Assembly: GCF_900129965.1 (NCBI RefSeq)
Contig: NZ_FQXM01000038.1
Coordinates: 1 to 21,729 of the forward strand
Length of the DNA stretch: 21,729 nucleotides
From: Clostridium grantii DSM 8605
Lineage (GTDB): Bacteria > Bacillota > Clostridia > Clostridiales > Clostridiaceae
Direction of reading: 5' to 3'
The stretch's first letter is position 1. Every line of letters begins with the position of its first letter. Below are positions 12,892 to 20,924 of the stretch, in pieces. Under the pieces are notes generated by a model. It saw only the letters and a program-made list of their open reading frames with translations. It searched no databases and was not told the DNA's origin. The translations under genes and the position numbers were made by a program.

Positions 12892-15309
12892 ATGATGAAT
12901 AAATGGCAACGAATTAACTATCAGCCAAATTTGCCTATTGGAGAAAATGGACAGAGAGTAACAGCATCAAAAATCCATAGAGATTTATCCAGAACTGCTG
13001 CTAAAGAGGGTATGGTTCTGTTGAAGAATAAAGAAAATATACTGCCATTAGATAAAGGTACCAAAGTTGCTTTGTTTGGCAAGGGTAGTTTTGATTATGT
13101 TAAAGGTGGTGGAGGAAGCGGCGACGTCACCGTTGAATATACTATTAATTTATATAATGGAATGAAATCTTTGAAAAATCAAATTAGTGTGTTTGAAGAA
13201 CTATCTGAATTTTATCATAAAAATATTGTTCATCAATACGCTAAAGGTAGAGAACCGGGATTAACTATTGAACCTGCAGTACCAGAAGAGTTATTGCTTA
13301 AAGCTAAGGCTTATACAGATACTGCAATTATTAGTATTTGTAGATTTTCTGGAGAAGGTTGGGATAGAATAAGTACCCTTGATAAAGATAAAACTTTCCA
13401 AAGTTATGAGCAAGAGCTTATCAAAAAATCTGGTCAACTATTTGAGCGCGGTGACTTTTATCTTAGTGAAGCAGAAATAAATATGGTCAATGCTGTTAAA
13501 ACTAATTTTTCAAAAGTTATTGTTGTGATGAATGTTGGTGGAATGGTTGATACAAGCTGGTTTGTTCATGATTCTAATATTCAATCTGTTCTTATGGCAT
13601 GGCAAGGGGGTATGGAAGGTGGACTTGCGGCTGCAGAACTTATATGTGGATTGGATAACCCTTCTGGAAAACTAGTTGACACTTTTGCAAAACAATTGGA
13701 AGATTACCCTTCAACCTATAATTTTCATGAATCAAAAGATTACGTTGATTATACAGATGATATTTATGTGGGCTACAGATATTTTGAAACAATTCCCAAT
13801 GCTAAGGATAAAGTTAATTATCCCTTTGGTTTTGGCTTATCCTATACAAAGTTTTCATGGTCTATTGTATCAGCTAATGAAGATAAGGATACAATAACTA
13901 TTTCTGTAAATGTAACAAATACAGGGGATATGGAGGGTAAGGAAACTATTCAAGTATACTTATCTGCCCCACAAGGACTTCTTGGAAAAGCTGAAAAAAG
14001 TCTTGTTGCTTTTAAGAAAACAAGATTACTAAAAAGTGGAGAAACACAATTATTAACACTTCAATTTGAGATTAGCGCCATGGCATCTTATGATGACCTT
14101 GGTAAAGTTAAGAAATCAGCTTATGTTCTTGAAGTAGGTGATTATCTGTTGTTTTTAGGAAATTCTGTTAGAAATGTAGAACAAGTTGAATTAATATATA
14201 AGGTAACTGAAAATAGAGTCATTTCTCAGTTAAGTGAAAAAATAGCTCCTTCTTCTCTTAAGGAAAGATTACTTGCTGATGGTACCTTGGAACAGCTTGA
14301 ACTTACAGAAGCAAATGATCCAAATACTAATATATTTGATAACTTAACAGAAGAAGAAATTGAAGGTATTGCTCCGGCCACTCGTGAAAGAAAGAATTAT
14401 CGCTTATGGGATAAATCATCAAAAATCAATACCTTGTTAGATGTAGAAAAAGGTAAAATCACATTAAATGAATTTATGGCTCAATTATCTGATGAAGAAA
14501 TTGCTCACTTATTAGGAGGGCAACCTAATACTGGAGTGGCTAATACCTTTGGATTTGGCAATCTTCCTGAATACGGTATTCCTAGTGTAATGACTGCTGA
14601 TGGTCCTGCTGGACTACGTATACAGTCTGAATGTGGTGTCAATACAACCGCTTGGCCTTGTAGTACCTTGTTAGCTTGTACTTGGAATGAAGAAATTGTA
14701 TATAAAGTAGGAGAAGCAGGAGCTAAGGAAGTAAAGGAAAACAATATAGGTATTTGGCTAACTCCAGCTGTTAATATACACAGAAGTCCTCTTTGTGGCC
14801 GTAACTTTGAATATTATTCAGAAGATCCTTATGTAACAGGGAAATTAGCATCTGCTATGGTTAAGGGAATTCAGTCACAAAATATAGCAGCCACAGTAAA
14901 ACATTTTGCTTTAAACAACAAAGAGATAAATAGAAAAAATAGTGATTCAAGAGTATCCGAACGTGCTGCTAGAGAGATTTATTTAAAAGCTTTTGAAATG
15001 ATTGTAAAAGAATCAGATCCATGGTGTATTATGTCTTCCTATAATATTATTAATGGACATAGAGCTTCTGAGAATAAAGAACTTTTAGAAGATATTTTAA
15101 GAGAAGAATGGGGCTTTAAAGGTATGGTGACAACAGACTGGTGGACTTATGGTGAGCACTATAAAGAAACCTTAGCTGGTAATGATGCTAAAATGGGCAC
15201 AGGTTTTCCTAAACGTTTGTTAGAAGCTCAAAATAAAGGTGCTATTTCAAGAAAAGACATGGAAATATGCGCCAAACGTATACTTCAATTGATTTTGAAA
15301 ATTGATTAG
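12892..15309 (+). CDS. Glycoside hydrolase family 3 beta-glycosidase, domain-permuted
   Basis: The 805-residue protein carries the GH3 domains in swapped order: first the alpha/beta sandwich domain (about 30-325, with GMVLLKN and YPFGFGLSYTKF), then a fibronectin-III-like domain (about 335-435, VTNTGDMEGKETIQVYLS), then the catalytic TIM barrel (about 525-805). Barrel motifs are TADGPAGLR, NIHRSPLCGRNFEYYSEDP, the KHFALNN motif at 670-676 and TTDWW, giving Asp749 as the likely nucleophile. This arrangement is known for some Ruminococcus and Butyrivibrio beta-glucosidases. No signal peptide is seen, so it acts on imported oligosaccharides in the cytoplasm, releasing sugar from the non-reducing end. 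AGGAGG supports the start. The AraC gene diverges and a terminator follows. Glucose or xylose specificity cannot be told. Confidence 0.92.
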   Translation: MMNKWQRINYQPNLPIGENGQRVTASKIHRDLSRTAAKEGMVLLKNKENILPLDKGTKVALFGKGSFDYVKGGGGSGDVTVEYTINLYNGMKSLKNQISVFEELSEFYHKNIVHQYAKGREPGLTIEPAVPEELLLKAKAYTDTAIISICRFSGEGWDRISTLDKDKTFQSYEQELIKKSGQLFERGDFYLSEAEINMVNAVKTNFSKVIVVMNVGGMVDTSWFVHDSNIQSVLMAWQGGMEGGLAAAELICGLDNPSGKLVDTFAKQLEDYPSTYNFHESKDYVDYTDDIYVGYRYFETIPNAKDKVNYPFGFGLSYTKFSWSIVSANEDKDTITISVNVTNTGDMEGKETIQVYLSAPQGLLGKAEKSLVAFKKTRLLKSGETQLLTLQFEISAMASYDDLGKVKKSAYVLEVGDYLLFLGNSVRNVEQVELIYKVTENRVISQLSEKIAPSSLKERLLADGTLEQLELTEANDPNTNIFDNLTEEEIEGIAPATRERKNYRLWDKSSKINTLLDVEKGKITLNEFMAQLSDEEIAHLLGGQPNTGVANTFGFGNLPEYGIPSVMTADGPAGLRIQSECGVNTTAWPCSTLLACTWNEEIVYKVGEAGAKEVKENNIGIWLTPAVNIHRSPLCGRNFEYYSEDPYVTGKLASAMVKGIQSQNIAATVKHFALNNKEINRKNSDSRVSERAAREIYLKAFEMIVKESDPWCIMSSYNIINGHRASENKELLEDILREEWGFKGMVTTDWWTYGEHYKETLAGNDAKMGTGFPKRLLEAQNKGAISRKDMEICAKRILQLILKID

Positions 15310-15310
15310 C

Positions 15311-15345
15311 AAGAAGGTGATTTTTAATCACCTTCTTTATTTTTG
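15311..15345 (+). terminator. Intrinsic terminator of the GH3 gene
   Basis: AAGAAGGTGATT (15311-15322) and AATCACCTTCTT (15326-15337) form a 12-bp stem with a TTT loop, followed by TATTTTTG. Confidence 0.85.
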
Positions 15346-15558
15346 TATATTGAATACTACAGGTTATACCTGTGGTTCTAAAAAGCTTATAGCTATGAGT
15401 AGAAAAAATAAAACCTCCGATGTAAAATGGAAGTAGGTTTGCCGACCACAACCAACAAAGGAGGTATATCCAAAATGGATAATAGTAGTTTAGCACATAG
15501 TAAGTGCAATTGTAAATATCACATAGTTTTTGCACCAAAGTATAGAAGACAAATAAAA
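15346..15558 (+). mobile_element. Left end of an IS200-type element, cut short
   Basis: The region holds a subterminal hairpin (CTACAGGT-TAT-ACCTGTGG, about 15357-15375, one G-T pair), a non-coding leader and the start of a TnpA gene, as in IS200 left ends. The element is broken at about 15558, where the palindromic repeat begins; no remainder of tnpA or a right end is seen beyond it. The exact outer boundary is not visible because IS200 makes no terminal inverted repeats. Confidence 0.6.
15475..15558 (+). pseudogene. tnpA: IS200 TnpA (Y1 transposase), first 28 codons only
   Basis: AAAGGAGG precedes the ATG at 15475. The protein starts MDNSSLAHSKCNCKYHIVFA then PKYRRQI, the well-known N-terminus of IS200 transposases, which are about 140-155 residues and act through a single tyrosine on single-stranded DNA. 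The HUH and tyrosine motifs are missing because the frame enters the repeat at 15559 and continues only as repeat-derived residues to a stop. Confidence 0.75.
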
Positions 15559-15649
15559 GGAAAACAAAATTGTAAACAAAACTACAATTTTGTTAACATA
15601 CCCCAGGAACGTTAACAAATTATGAACGGAGTGAATCATTTGTTTTGCT
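15559..15649 (+). repeat. Palindromic repeat, copy 2 (MITE-like)
   Basis: It is nearly identical to 6625-6717 over its length: hairpin A (AACAAAATTGT 15563-15573 with ACAATTTTGTT 15584-15594), two GTTAAC sites, then AACAAATTATGAACGGAGTG and a TTTGTTTTGCT end. Differences are a few substitutions and one base less between the GTTAAC sites; the left terminus is GGAAAACAAA rather than AGCAAAACAAA. The left flank is truncated IS200 tnpA and the right flank leads to the end of the diguanylate cyclase gene. Confidence 0.75.
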
Positions 15650-15678
15650 AATAGGGAAACCGATAAAATAAAAATAAT

Positions 15679-16800
15679 TTAAATTTCAGGTTTATCTAAT
15701 TGTTTTTTTCTTCTTTTTTGATTATACATTTTTATATCTGCTTCTCTAATTATTGCATATAAGGTTACAAGCTTACTACTATTTGAAAAAGAGGTGCCAT
15801 AACTAAATTTAATATTTTTGGATAAGCAGATATCAGTAATTAGTTCCATTATATTATTCGTCGCATCCAATTCTTTGTCTTCGAAGAATATTAAGAACTC
15901 ATCACCACCTACTCGAAACATATACTTATTTTTACCTAGAAAGTCAGTAACCATCTCCGTGAAAGATATAATATATTTATCACCTGCATCATGGCCTTTA
16001 TTATCATTGATGGTTTTTAAATCATCAAGATCAACAAATACTAAAGAAAATATACGATTTTCCTTGTTAAATTGTTCAATCTTTTTTGTAAGTATTTTTT
16101 CAGCAGCTTTTTTGTTATAAATTGTTGTTAGTGGGTCATGTAATACTTCATTTTTTAGCTGATTTTCCAAAGATTTTCTATACTCCATCTCATTTATAAG
16201 TTCTCTTTCGCTTAATTCTAGAAGAACTTTAGATTTAAATTCACTGAAACTCTTTTTTTCATTTATATAAGAGAAAACTGATATCAACACAACAGTAGCT
16301 ACTGGATTTAATAAATTTGAAATGATAAATAAATCACCACCTTTTAGTGTGAATGTGGCGATGAAGAATAAAATGACTGCTATAGAAAAACTAATAATAT
16401 ACTTTCTCACTGGAGAAGAAAATATCTGAATGATCAATAAAGAGGTTATTAATCCTGCTATCAAAAAACTATTAAAGCGACCATTTTTAGTACCATAGTT
16501 TATATAGAATAATCCAAACATCATTATTAAGACGCTGTATAGAATTGCTAAGTATGCATATTTAATGATTCTATAGGAGTTATGATATTTTGAAAAAGAT
16601 AGTAAAATAAATAAAATTGAAACAACTATTGGCAATAGTCTCCAAAAAAAAGTGGAATGAGCATATTGGGTCATAAAAATATCTTTAAAATAGAATAAAG
16701 GCATAAGAATGAAAGAAGTAACTGATGCGATTCTTCCCATTGAAATAAGCTCCTTATGTAAATTGTGGTTATACATTTCTATAATATCTTTATTTTCCAT
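15679..16800 (-). CDS. Membrane-bound diguanylate cyclase (GGDEF domain)
   Basis: The 373-residue protein has an N-terminal half with about five or six membrane helices (residues 25-180), a coiled linker (190-220) and a C-terminal GGDEF domain starting at LHDPLTTIYNKKAAEKIL. The active site RVGGDEF puts GGDEF at 298-302, and FVDLDDLKTINDNKGHDAGD at 255-274 is the metal/GTP region, so it should make c-di-GMP from two GTP. The inhibitory I-site RxxD expected just before the active site is absent (GKNKYMFRV instead), so product inhibition is probably lacking. AAAGGAG precedes the ATG. The sensing signal is unknown. It stands alone between mobile debris and an unknown membrane gene. Confidence 0.88.
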   Translation of the reverse strand: MENKDIIEMYNHNLHKELISMGRIASVTSFILMPLFYFKDIFMTQYAHSTFFWRLLPIVVSILFILLSFSKYHNSYRIIKYAYLAILYSVLIMMFGLFYINYGTKNGRFNSFLIAGLITSLLIIQIFSSPVRKYIISFSIAVILFFIATFTLKGGDLFIISNLLNPVATVVLISVFSYINEKKSFSEFKSKVLLELSERELINEMEYRKSLENQLKNEVLHDPLTTIYNKKAAEKILTKKIEQFNKENRIFSLVFVDLDDLKTINDNKGHDAGDKYIISFTEMVTDFLGKNKYMFRVGGDEFLIFFEDKELDATNNIMELITDICLSKNIKFSYGTSFSNSSKLVTLYAIIREADIKMYNQKRRKKQLDKPEI

Positions 16801-16835
16801 AATAGCTCCTTTATAGGTATCCCAGTTTTACTTTA

Positions 16836-16841
16836 ATTATA
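16836..16841 (-). promoter_or_regulatory. -10 element for the diguanylate cyclase gene
   Basis: On the minus strand a TATAAT lies 36 bp before the start codon. No good -35 is seen. Confidence 0.35.
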
Positions 16842-17219
16842 ACATTATTTTTTATGGAGTACTAAGAAAAATAAAATTGATTTGATGCTAAATTTATGCA
16901 AATGTATTTAGTGAGGGAACAAAATAATATTTTTAAACTAAAAAAGAATAAAACAGTATAAATATGGTATAATTTAAGATAAAATAATAAAATGTAAGGT
17001 GACAAAAAATCTTTTGAAAAAGGTGGTTAAGTTTATATTTAGAACAAGTTGCAGAACTTCTGAGATAAAATAATTATTGGTTAAAGAAAAGAAACTAATT
17101 TATGGTATCTGGATTCTAAAAACGTAAGTTTTAGAGACAAACTACTTCAACTATAAATTAAGTTTCACAATAGCATCCCTATAATAATGTAGTTAATAAT
17201 TTAAGGTTGAGGAGATTGA
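16842..17219 (+). other. Intergenic region with a promoter and an HTH-like relic
   Basis: A TGGTATAAT extended -10 (16968-16973) can start a long leader toward the 17220 gene. About 17030-17068 a frame reads LSLYLEQVAELLR then a stop, followed in the same frame by NNYWLKKRN; this resembles the helix-turn-helix of small excisionase-type DNA-binding proteins and may be a decayed gene, but the match is short. No other feature was seen. Confidence 0.3.
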
Positions 17220-18140
17220 ATGATGGATAATGGGGCATTTGAAACATCAATAATGGTCACGAGTATTATTGCAGTTATTAGCAATATATTTATAATGATA
17301 AGAAAATTTATAATTAAAAAAAGGAAACAAGATGAACAATCAGAGGTAGAAATGATTATGAATACTGGTAAAATTATTGATGCGGATATATTCTACTATA
17401 GTTTAAAACAAAGTTTAAAAGGAAGAGGAATTTTAAAGTCAGATGTAGGTAGAACCTATTTAAGCTTCGCTTTAAATATTACATTTTTTATTACTTTAAG
17501 CAATCTGTTAGTTGATAATGCTTCAAGTAAGAAAGTTATATTTATCTTATCATTAATATATGTAATTATTTATTTATTAATAATAATTTTAGCTATAAAA
17601 ATAAGGGCGTTGAAAAGAATTTTTGGATATATTAAAAATAGGACAACTCTTTCCTTTAATTTAGATGGAAACAATTTAAATCTAAAATTGTTTGAAAAAA
17701 ATGAGATTACAATGCATAAACTTTCACCATTGGAAGATATAGAGTATGTTAGAGAATGTAAATCAGGATACAAAATTTCAATTAATATGGAAAATGAGGA
17801 AGTAAATAAATTTCAATTTGATTTGTGCAAGTTTAGTTTAGGTGCAAAAGACAATATTTATGAATTTAATAATATATTGAAAACTAGTTTGAAAGAAAAA
17901 TTTACTTCTCGAGAAGAAAGTGAAAATAAGATTGATAATGCAAGAGCTAATATTTCATTAGTATGTGGATTTTTGGTTTTAGTTTTGTTAAATAATATTG
18001 TTAGTGTTTATATTGTCTCATTTATTGGGTGCTATAATGCATTGAGATGTATATTTTCTGATAAGGGTAGATTTAGGGCTGCTATAGGTTTTGTAGTGTG
18101 TTTTTATTTTATAATTTATAATTTAATTATTACTGGATAA
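17220..18140 (+). CDS. Membrane protein of unknown function
   Basis: A 306-residue protein with a hydrophobic N-terminal segment (about 9-29), a basic stretch (KFIIKKRKQ), two close helices at 80-98 and 105-127, a soluble strand-rich central domain (about 140-240, including KLSPLEDIEYVRECKSGYKI) and one to three helices at 245-304. The overall plan, a membrane hairpin with a PH-like soluble part between membrane segments, is only a visual impression. I recognise no family. GAGGAG is 5 bp before the ATG at 17220 and 8 bp before a second ATG at 17223; either could serve. A large hairpin follows. Codon use is AT-rich like the neighbours. Confidence 0.6.
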   Translation: MMDNGAFETSIMVTSIIAVISNIFIMIRKFIIKKRKQDEQSEVEMIMNTGKIIDADIFYYSLKQSLKGRGILKSDVGRTYLSFALNITFFITLSNLLVDNASSKKVIFILSLIYVIIYLLIIILAIKIRALKRIFGYIKNRTTLSFNLDGNNLNLKLFEKNEITMHKLSPLEDIEYVRECKSGYKISINMENEEVNKFQFDLCKFSLGAKDNIYEFNNILKTSLKEKFTSREESENKIDNARANISLVCGFLVLVLLNNIVSVYIVSFIGCYNALRCIFSDKGRFRAAIGFVVCFYFIIYNLIITG

Positions 18141-18156
18141 ATTTGTTTTTATGAAT

Positions 18157-18194
18157 TTAGGAGCTCCGTCATATTAAATGACGGTAGCTCCTAA
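18157..18194. terminator. Long hairpin after the membrane-protein gene
   Basis: TTAGGAGCT plus CCGTCAT (18157-18172) pairs with ATGACGG and AGCTCCTAA (18178-18194) with one bulged T, giving a 16-bp stem and an ATTAA loop. It is placed as a terminator but has no U tract on either strand, so it may instead be a repeat or a processing signal. Confidence 0.5.
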
Positions 18195-18242
18195 GTCTAT
18201 GAAAGTAGCTAATATTTATATCTTTTTTACACACAAATCCTT

Positions 18243-18503
18243 TTAACCAATAGTTCCACAATTTGTAGCAATTTGAAAAGGTCCTTCATGGCCAATAATT
18301 ATAGCTTTGTTTTTATGACGGTCACATTGATATTTTATGGATTCATAATCAAACCAATCTGGGTCTGGCCATTTATAATTTTCCGGCTGAAAAATAGTTT
18401 TCATTACACTTGGTACACATTCAAAGTTTGCAGGCACCCTATCAGGGCTTATGAGATTAAAAGATTTTCTTACTCTTTCCTTTGAAGTCATTTGATTATT
18501 CAT
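18243..18503 (-). pseudogene. URO-D family protein (methyltransferase-like), internally deleted
   Basis: The N-terminus NNQMTSKERVRKSFNLISPD followed by RVPANFE is the standard start of uroporphyrinogen-decarboxylase-family proteins, which in anaerobes are often corrinoid-linked methyltransferases. It then jumps from VMKTIF to a segment YKWPDPDWFDYESIKYQCD that normally lies roughly 80-90 residues later, and stops after HEGPFQIATNCGTIG, so about three quarters of a protein of 330-370 residues is missing. The first deletion kept the frame. The ATG at 18503 directly follows AAAGGG and is too close to it; the ATG at 18491 is 12 bp from it. It is probably non-functional. Confidence 0.6.
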
Positions 18504-18765
18504 CCCTTTCAACTATAGGGAACCCATTGTGAAACTTAAGTTATACTGGGATACCTATATAATTATTTTGAAGTTTATTGGTTTATAAATTACTCATTTA
18601 TAGAGATATCCCTATATGATAGAAATATTTGATTTAAATAATATAATATAGAGTCATATGGATAATAAAAAAATGAATATTCATGCTTTGTTATTGAATA
18701 TTTCAGCTTTATATAGTTAATTAAAAAACACTATTTATATAGATAAACCATACGTATAAATTAAT

Positions 18766-19463
18766 TAGAGTTAATTTCAAAAACTATAAAAAAGTATCTG
18801 GATTTTTGAAATCGTCAGGAGTAAATATAATATATGACGTTTCATTTGGGGCAGATATAACTACATGGGCATATTTAAAAGCAATAAAAGATAATGGATT
18901 AAAAACAGTCATAGCACAGCCATGCCCTGCCATAGTTAATTACATAGAAAAATATAGTCGAGAAATAATAAGCAAATTATCACCAATTCATAGCCCAATG
19001 ATGTGTACAGCAATTTATTTAAGAAAATATGCAGATGTAAGAGATGAGATTGCATTTTTGTCACCATGCATAGGTAAATTGAGATTAATGATCCAAATAC
19101 AAATGGATATATATAATATAATGTAACATTTATAAAAATAGAAGAGTATATATAAAAAAGAAAAATAAACATATCTAGTTATGAAGAGCAGGAATTTGAA
19201 GATATAGGATGTAGTTTAGGATGCCTTTATAGTAGACAAGGTGGTTTGAAAGAAAATGTAGAAGAAAAAATCAAGGGAGCATGGGTAAGGAAAATAGAAG
19301 AAGAACATGCTTTTAACTATTTAAACAATTATAGCGAAAACGTAAACAATGGAAGAACTGTACCATTACTTGTGGATATACTTAATTGTGAACATGGATG
19401 TAATATTGGAACGGGAACTTGCATTGAGAGAATAGAAAAGGATAAAATTATTGCAATTATAAG
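18766..19463 (+). pseudogene. [FeFe]-hydrogenase-like (H-cluster domain) regulatory protein, decayed
   Basis: The pieces are collinear with the H-cluster domain of clostridial [FeFe]-hydrogenase-like sensor proteins. KTIKKYLDF (about 18786-18810) shifts frame into KSSGVNIIYDVSFGADITTW, then AQPCPAIVNYIEKY, IHSPMMCTAIYLRKY and FLSPCIGK. A shift near 19080 leads to NDPNTNGYI, and after two in-frame stops come QGGLKENVEEKIKGAWVRKI and VDILNCEHGCNIGTGTC. QPCPA, SPCIGK and LNCEHGC correspond to the three cysteine motifs that hold the H-cluster. The ferredoxin-like N-terminus is absent. The 3' end joins the truncated IS3 element at about 19464. At least two frameshifts and two stops make it a clear pseudogene. 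Confidence 0.7.
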
Positions 19464-20260
19464 AGGGGTTCAGTAGGGTTATAAAACTCCATGAAATCGT
19501 TGACAAATTCGTATGCTTTCGCATAATTTTCAAATTCATTATTTTTAAAGCACTCGTCTTCAATAATTCTATGGAATGACTCTACATGTGCATTCTTATT
19601 AGGTGTTTTTACTGGTATTCTTTCATGCTCTAGGCCAAGTTCTTCACAGTATTCTTTAAATCTATAGCTCACAAACTGTGGTCCATTATCTGTTCTTATT
19701 ACAGGTTTTTCTGCTCCAGAATCAAATAGATTTCTTCTTATTAAACATTTCCTTATTAAGGCTGTAGCATCTTTTGCTTCACAGTGTAGACCCATATGAT
19801 AATCTATAATACTTCTATCAAAAATGTCTATCAAATTTAGCAAATAAAAGAATTTATCTTCGCCATGGATATATCCATACTTTATATCTATTTCCCACAG
19901 TTGGTTTGAACCAGTTATTATTCTATTAGCTGCCAGGGTTCTCTTTATTTTAGGCTTTATAACTCTTTGATCTTTAAGTATGTCCATTTCCTTACATAGC
20001 CTATAAACCTTCTTATGATTGATTGTAAGGTTATAGTGTTTCCTTAAATGATAAGTTATTTTTCTATAACCATAATTTATAGCATCACCATCTATAGATT
20101 CTAAAATATATTCTCTAATCTCTTCGTCACATATCTTTTTATTATTTTTGTCTAGTGAGTAACCCCTTGGTTTACCACCTTTCTGTTTAACTTTCTCTTT
20201 ACCTTCAACACTTAAGTTATAGTAATATGTTGATCTTGCTAATTTAACAATCTTTAACAC
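19457..20260 (-). CDS. IS3 OrfB transposase (DDE, rve-type integrase core), C-terminally truncated
   Basis: The 267 residues include the HTH_21-like segment INYGYRKITYHLRKHY and an integrase core with the DDE triad in LWEIDIKYGY, RTDNGPQF and HVESFHRIIEDE. In the same frame, translation can extend upstream to the slippery site (IDIAKFYIDQGYNASFVLK precedes the ATG), showing that OrfB is normally made as an OrfAB fusion by -1 frameshifting. The usual end (FYN followed by an RxHSSL-type motif and about 40 more residues) is replaced by PTEPLL and a stop. All three catalytic acids remain, but the loss of the end and of one terminal repeat should disable transposition. Confidence 0.85.
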   Translation of the reverse strand: MLKIVKLARSTYYYNLSVEGKEKVKQKGGKPRGYSLDKNNKKICDEEIREYILESIDGDAINYGYRKITYHLRKHYNLTINHKKVYRLCKEMDILKDQRVIKPKIKRTLAANRIITGSNQLWEIDIKYGYIHGEDKFFYLLNLIDIFDRSIIDYHMGLHCEAKDATALIRKCLIRRNLFDSGAEKPVIRTDNGPQFVSYRFKEYCEELGLEHERIPVKTPNKNAHVESFHRIIEDECFKNNEFENYAKAYEFVNDFMEFYNPTEPLL

Positions 20261-20304
20261 AAAACTTGCATTATACCCCTGGTCTATATAAAATTTAGCT
20301 ATGT

Positions 20305-20634
20305 CTATCTTATCTTTAATTGAGGGTTTGCTTTTTTTATTAAATCTCGTAGGAATGATATTTCTAAATCCTTTTCCCCCAATAACTTTTTAAGTGTATC
20401 ATTTTGTTGTGTTATTTCTGTTAATTCTTTCTCTAGCTCTTTTTCTCCCTCAATTAAAGCTTTTCTACCAGGCTTTACTTTAATCTCATCCTTGTTTTTT
20501 GATTTGCTAATCCAAGTGAATATAATTGATTTTGAAATTCCATGTCTTCTTGAAACTAAAGAGACATTCCCTACTTCCTTAACCTCTCTTATTATTTCTT
20601 CTTTTAATTCTTTTGTATATCTTGTAGTTTTCAT
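20305..20634 (-). CDS. IS3 OrfA, helix-turn-helix protein
   Basis: A 109-residue protein: HTH_Tnp_1 domain at the N-terminus (RYTKELKEEIIREVKEVGNV and RRHGISKSIIFTWI) followed by a leucine-zipper-like coiled coil (LEKELTEITQQNDTLKKLL) that multimerises the transposase. GGAGG 5 bp upstream selects the ATG at 20634 over an in-frame TTG at 20646. Near its end it reaches the slippery run that shifts ribosomes into orfB. Confidence 0.85.
   Translation of the reverse strand: MKTTRYTKELKEEIIREVKEVGNVSLVSRRHGISKSIIFTWISKSKNKDEIKVKPGRKALIEGEKELEKELTEITQQNDTLKKLLGEKDLEISFLRDLIKKANPQLKIR
20331..20338 (-). other. Programmed -1 frameshift site between orfA and orfB
   Basis: On the minus strand AAAAAAAG is read ATA AAA AAA GCA in the orfA frame; slipping back one base joins the orfA frame to the orfB frame without a stop. 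This is the standard IS3 control signal. Confidence 0.7.
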
Positions 20635-20678
20635 AGTTACCTCCAATCACTTTCTATATTATAATAAATATAAATGTA

Positions 20679-20700
20679 ATTGTCTAAGTTGTTTTAGGGG
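20679..20700 (-). repeat. Terminal inverted repeat (left end) of the IS3 element
   Basis: CCCCTAAAACAACTTAGACA on the minus strand, 45 bp before orfA, resembles IS150-type termini. The expected outer TG-containing bases are not found; the sequence outside is AAGAG-rich, so a few bases may be lost. Confidence 0.45.
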
Positions 20701-20863
20701 CTTAAGAGAATTTATTAAAGAAAAATTTATATATAACAAAAAGAGATCTAAATATATGACTAGTAATAGTATTAGTACAAGTGAAAAGATAAGGATTGAA
20801 AGTATTTTAAAACAAGTAAGATTTTATTCTCAAGCTAGTATTCAAAAATCAGAGTTTATGTAA
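20701..20863 (+). pseudogene. Unrecognised C-terminal gene fragment next to the IS3 element
   Basis: A frame open across the IS edge reads LREFIKEKFIYNKKRSKYMT, then STSEKIRIESILKQVRFYSQ, ending IQKSEFM at a TAA. It is charged, helical and protein-like, with no ribosome site; ATG 20757 would give 34 codons. It could be the 3' part of the gene into which the IS inserted, but it does not look like the rest of the hydrogenase protein. Confidence 0.3.
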
Positions 20864-20879
20864 TAACAAAAGAATAGTT

Positions 20880-20920
20880 GATTGTGAACCTTGAGTCAGT
20901 GGTACTCGACAGAAACAATC
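20880..20920 (+). other. Hairpin 1 of a twin-hairpin structure
   Basis: GATTGT (20880-20885) pairs with ACAATC (20915-20920). Inside, TTGAGT pairs with ACTCGA around the loop CAGTGGT (20897-20903), with symmetrical 5-nt internal loops. Four T follow. The apical part is repeated in hairpin 2. Confidence 0.45.
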
Positions 20921-20924
20921 TTTT

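Larger units (their letters stand above)
19464..20700 (-). mobile_element. IS3-family insertion sequence, truncated at its orfB end
   Basis: orfA and orfB are in IS3 order with a programmed frameshift site between them. Upstream of orfA the terminal-repeat-like sequence CCCCTAAAACAACTTAGACA (minus strand, about 20681-20700) matches the style of IS150/IS3 ends, though the outermost bases are not the expected TG. At the other end orfB stops early and no matching inverted repeat is visible, so that end is deleted and joined to the hydrogenase relic. It is probably immobile. Confidence 0.7.

Noticed and set aside
15427..15474. Earlier ATG at 15427 for the IS200 transposase fragment
   Set aside because: The TnpA N-terminus starts at MDNSSL, and AAAGGAGG at 15457-15464 fits the ATG at 15475.
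16842..17219. A riboswitch in the long leader of the membrane-protein gene
   Set aside because: No conserved core of any class I know was recognised; the only patterns are a promoter and an HTH-like coding relic.
19464..19476. AGGGGTTCAGTA at the hydrogenase/IS3 junction as the missing IS3 terminal repeat
   Set aside because: Its ending resembles IS3 termini, but the orientation is wrong relative to orfB and it does not pair with the repeat at 20679-20700 over a useful length, so the end is treated as deleted.
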